The translations under genes were made by a program, and so were the position numbers. The notes beneath the pieces are model-generated. The model had not been told where the DNA came from, did not search any database, and was given only the letters and a program-made list of their open reading frames with translations. A stretch of 15,896 nt of DNA from CBFFRJ01 sp965644225 (lineage in GTDB: Bacteria > Pseudomonadota > Gammaproteobacteria > Enterobacterales > Enterobacteriaceae): NCBI RefSeq assembly GCF_965644225.1, contig NZ_CBFFRJ010000118.1:1-15896 (forward strand). Direction: 5' to 3'. Below, piece after piece: positions 15,379 to 15,896 of the stretch (position 1 is the stretch's first letter; every line of letters starts with the position of its first letter).

Positions 15379-15822
15379 TCAAATAAAGGGAACCACAGGC
15401 ATTACGCCGCGTGAAACCTTCGCCACAAGACCAGTATCAGCCTGCTCATCGGTATCAGTCAGTGCAATATTGTCGAGATCGCCTTCAACCCAGGAGTGAT
15501 TTGCCTGGTAGCGGATAAAGCGCATTTTCATCCACGGCCAGGCAAGGCCGAAGGTAATCATGGATGCAAACACCATCAGCAGCACCTGCAAAATAAAGCC
15601 GGTGAAAGTCAGTGTGGAGCGGAAACGGATCCGTCCCTGGGCAAGCGCAAGGCCATTCATAAAATGATTACGAAAGGCCAGCCAGAGGTATGCAGAAGAG
15701 AGCAGAATCCCCGCAAGATAGAGGATATAGCAGACAAGGATCTTGGTACGATACTGCAATACCATCGCGCCTATTAACTCGTCATTCCCCCCATCCGTGG
15801 CTGAGAACATCGTAACTTGATT
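15379..15822 (-). pseudogene. Second DUF898 (YjgN-like) gene, 5' part cut off by an IS insertion
   Basis: The C-terminal 147 codons of a YjgN paralogue remain. They begin NQVTMFSATDGG directly at the IS target site and run through membrane segments (ILVCYILYLAGILLSSAYLWL and a later one) to LAWPWMKMRFIRY and a hydrophilic tail. Alignment by eye with yjgN matches its last third: RTK/YGK, the NHF/NYV segment, RIRFRSTLT versus SIRFSSTVT, and AWPWxKxRFxRY. Upstream of the junction the frame enters IS sequence and meets a stop within the IS. The first two thirds of the protein lie beyond the window, if they exist. Tandem DUF898 genes suggest a duplicated family locus. The ATG at 15810 lies in the middle of the protein and is not a true start. 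Confidence 0.85.
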
Positions 15823-15824
15823 AA

Positions 15825-15896
15825 GGAAGGTGCGATTTAATCGGTGGGGTTCAGTGGAGTCCTTATCTGTATTAGCCTTACCTTAGCTGAGCTGTA
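15825..15896. mobile_element. End of an IS5-family insertion sequence (partial, right edge)
   Basis: Starting at 15825 the plus strand reads GGAAGGTGCGATTTAATCGG and is identical, in inverse orientation, to the left-edge element over all 71 shared bases. It is flanked by TTAA (15821-15824), which fits the YTAR target of IS5-group elements but differs from the TTAG at the left edge. The two are therefore separate insertions of the same element, each showing the same end to the window. The insertion disrupts a DUF898 gene. Confidence 0.8.

Noticed and set aside
1..15896. Whole window as one transposon with 74-bp terminal inverted repeats
   Set aside because: The interior is core chromosome with essential genes (leuX, lptFG, valS), there is no transposase, and the repeats fit two partial IS5-type copies with different YTAR flanks.

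Overview
The window is chromosomal DNA from a member of the Enterobacteriaceae. Gene order and protein sequences closely follow the Escherichia coli leuX-ahr-lptGF-pepA-holC-valS-yjgN neighbourhood. The GC-rich codon use and the CCCTC/GAGGG extragenic repeats suggest an Enterobacter-like genus rather than E. coli, but the genus is an inference. Both ends run about 71-72 bp into the same end of an IS5-type insertion sequence, so the window looks like a whole short-read contig bounded by two IS copies rather than an arbitrary cut.

Region 1 (1-3187) is an AT-rich genomic island at the leuX tRNA hotspot. From the left it holds an IS end, the last ~50 codons of a broken gene whose C-terminus resembles KAP-type P-loop NTPases, a tightly coupled unknown multi-pass membrane protein (443 aa), a ~360 bp gene-poor stretch, and a P4-family tyrosine integrase read toward the left. 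The 200 bp between integrase and tRNA carry repeated operator-like TATACTCA motifs and four GTTGA repeats spaced exactly 10 bp apart, which look like recombinase or regulator binding sites. The far attachment site of the island is not in the window.

Region 2 (3351-6376) starts with leuX (tRNA-Leu, CAA) with its own promoter and terminator. It is followed by a two-gene operon of an HNH nuclease and a class I SAM-dependent methyltransferase that overlap at stop/start. These lie between leuX and ahr, where E. coli K-12 has nothing. Next comes ahr (aldehyde reductase), broken by an apparent 11-bp deletion near codon 26.

Region 3 (6377-15381) is conserved core. lptF and lptG (LPS export permease, minus strand, overlapping) lie divergent to pepA-holC-valS (aminopeptidase A, DNA polymerase III chi, valyl-tRNA synthetase; holC and valS overlap). 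A strong bidirectional terminator separates valS from convergent yjgN (DUF898 membrane protein). Upstream of yjgN lies a second DUF898 paralogue, cut by the right-hand IS copy. The idn genes found between lptG and ahr in K-12 are absent.

The most interesting material is the KAP-like remnant with its coupled membrane protein, the HNH-methyltransferase pair at a tRNA integration hotspot, and the three gene-breaking events (IS in the island, IS in the DUF898 paralogue, frameshift in ahr).
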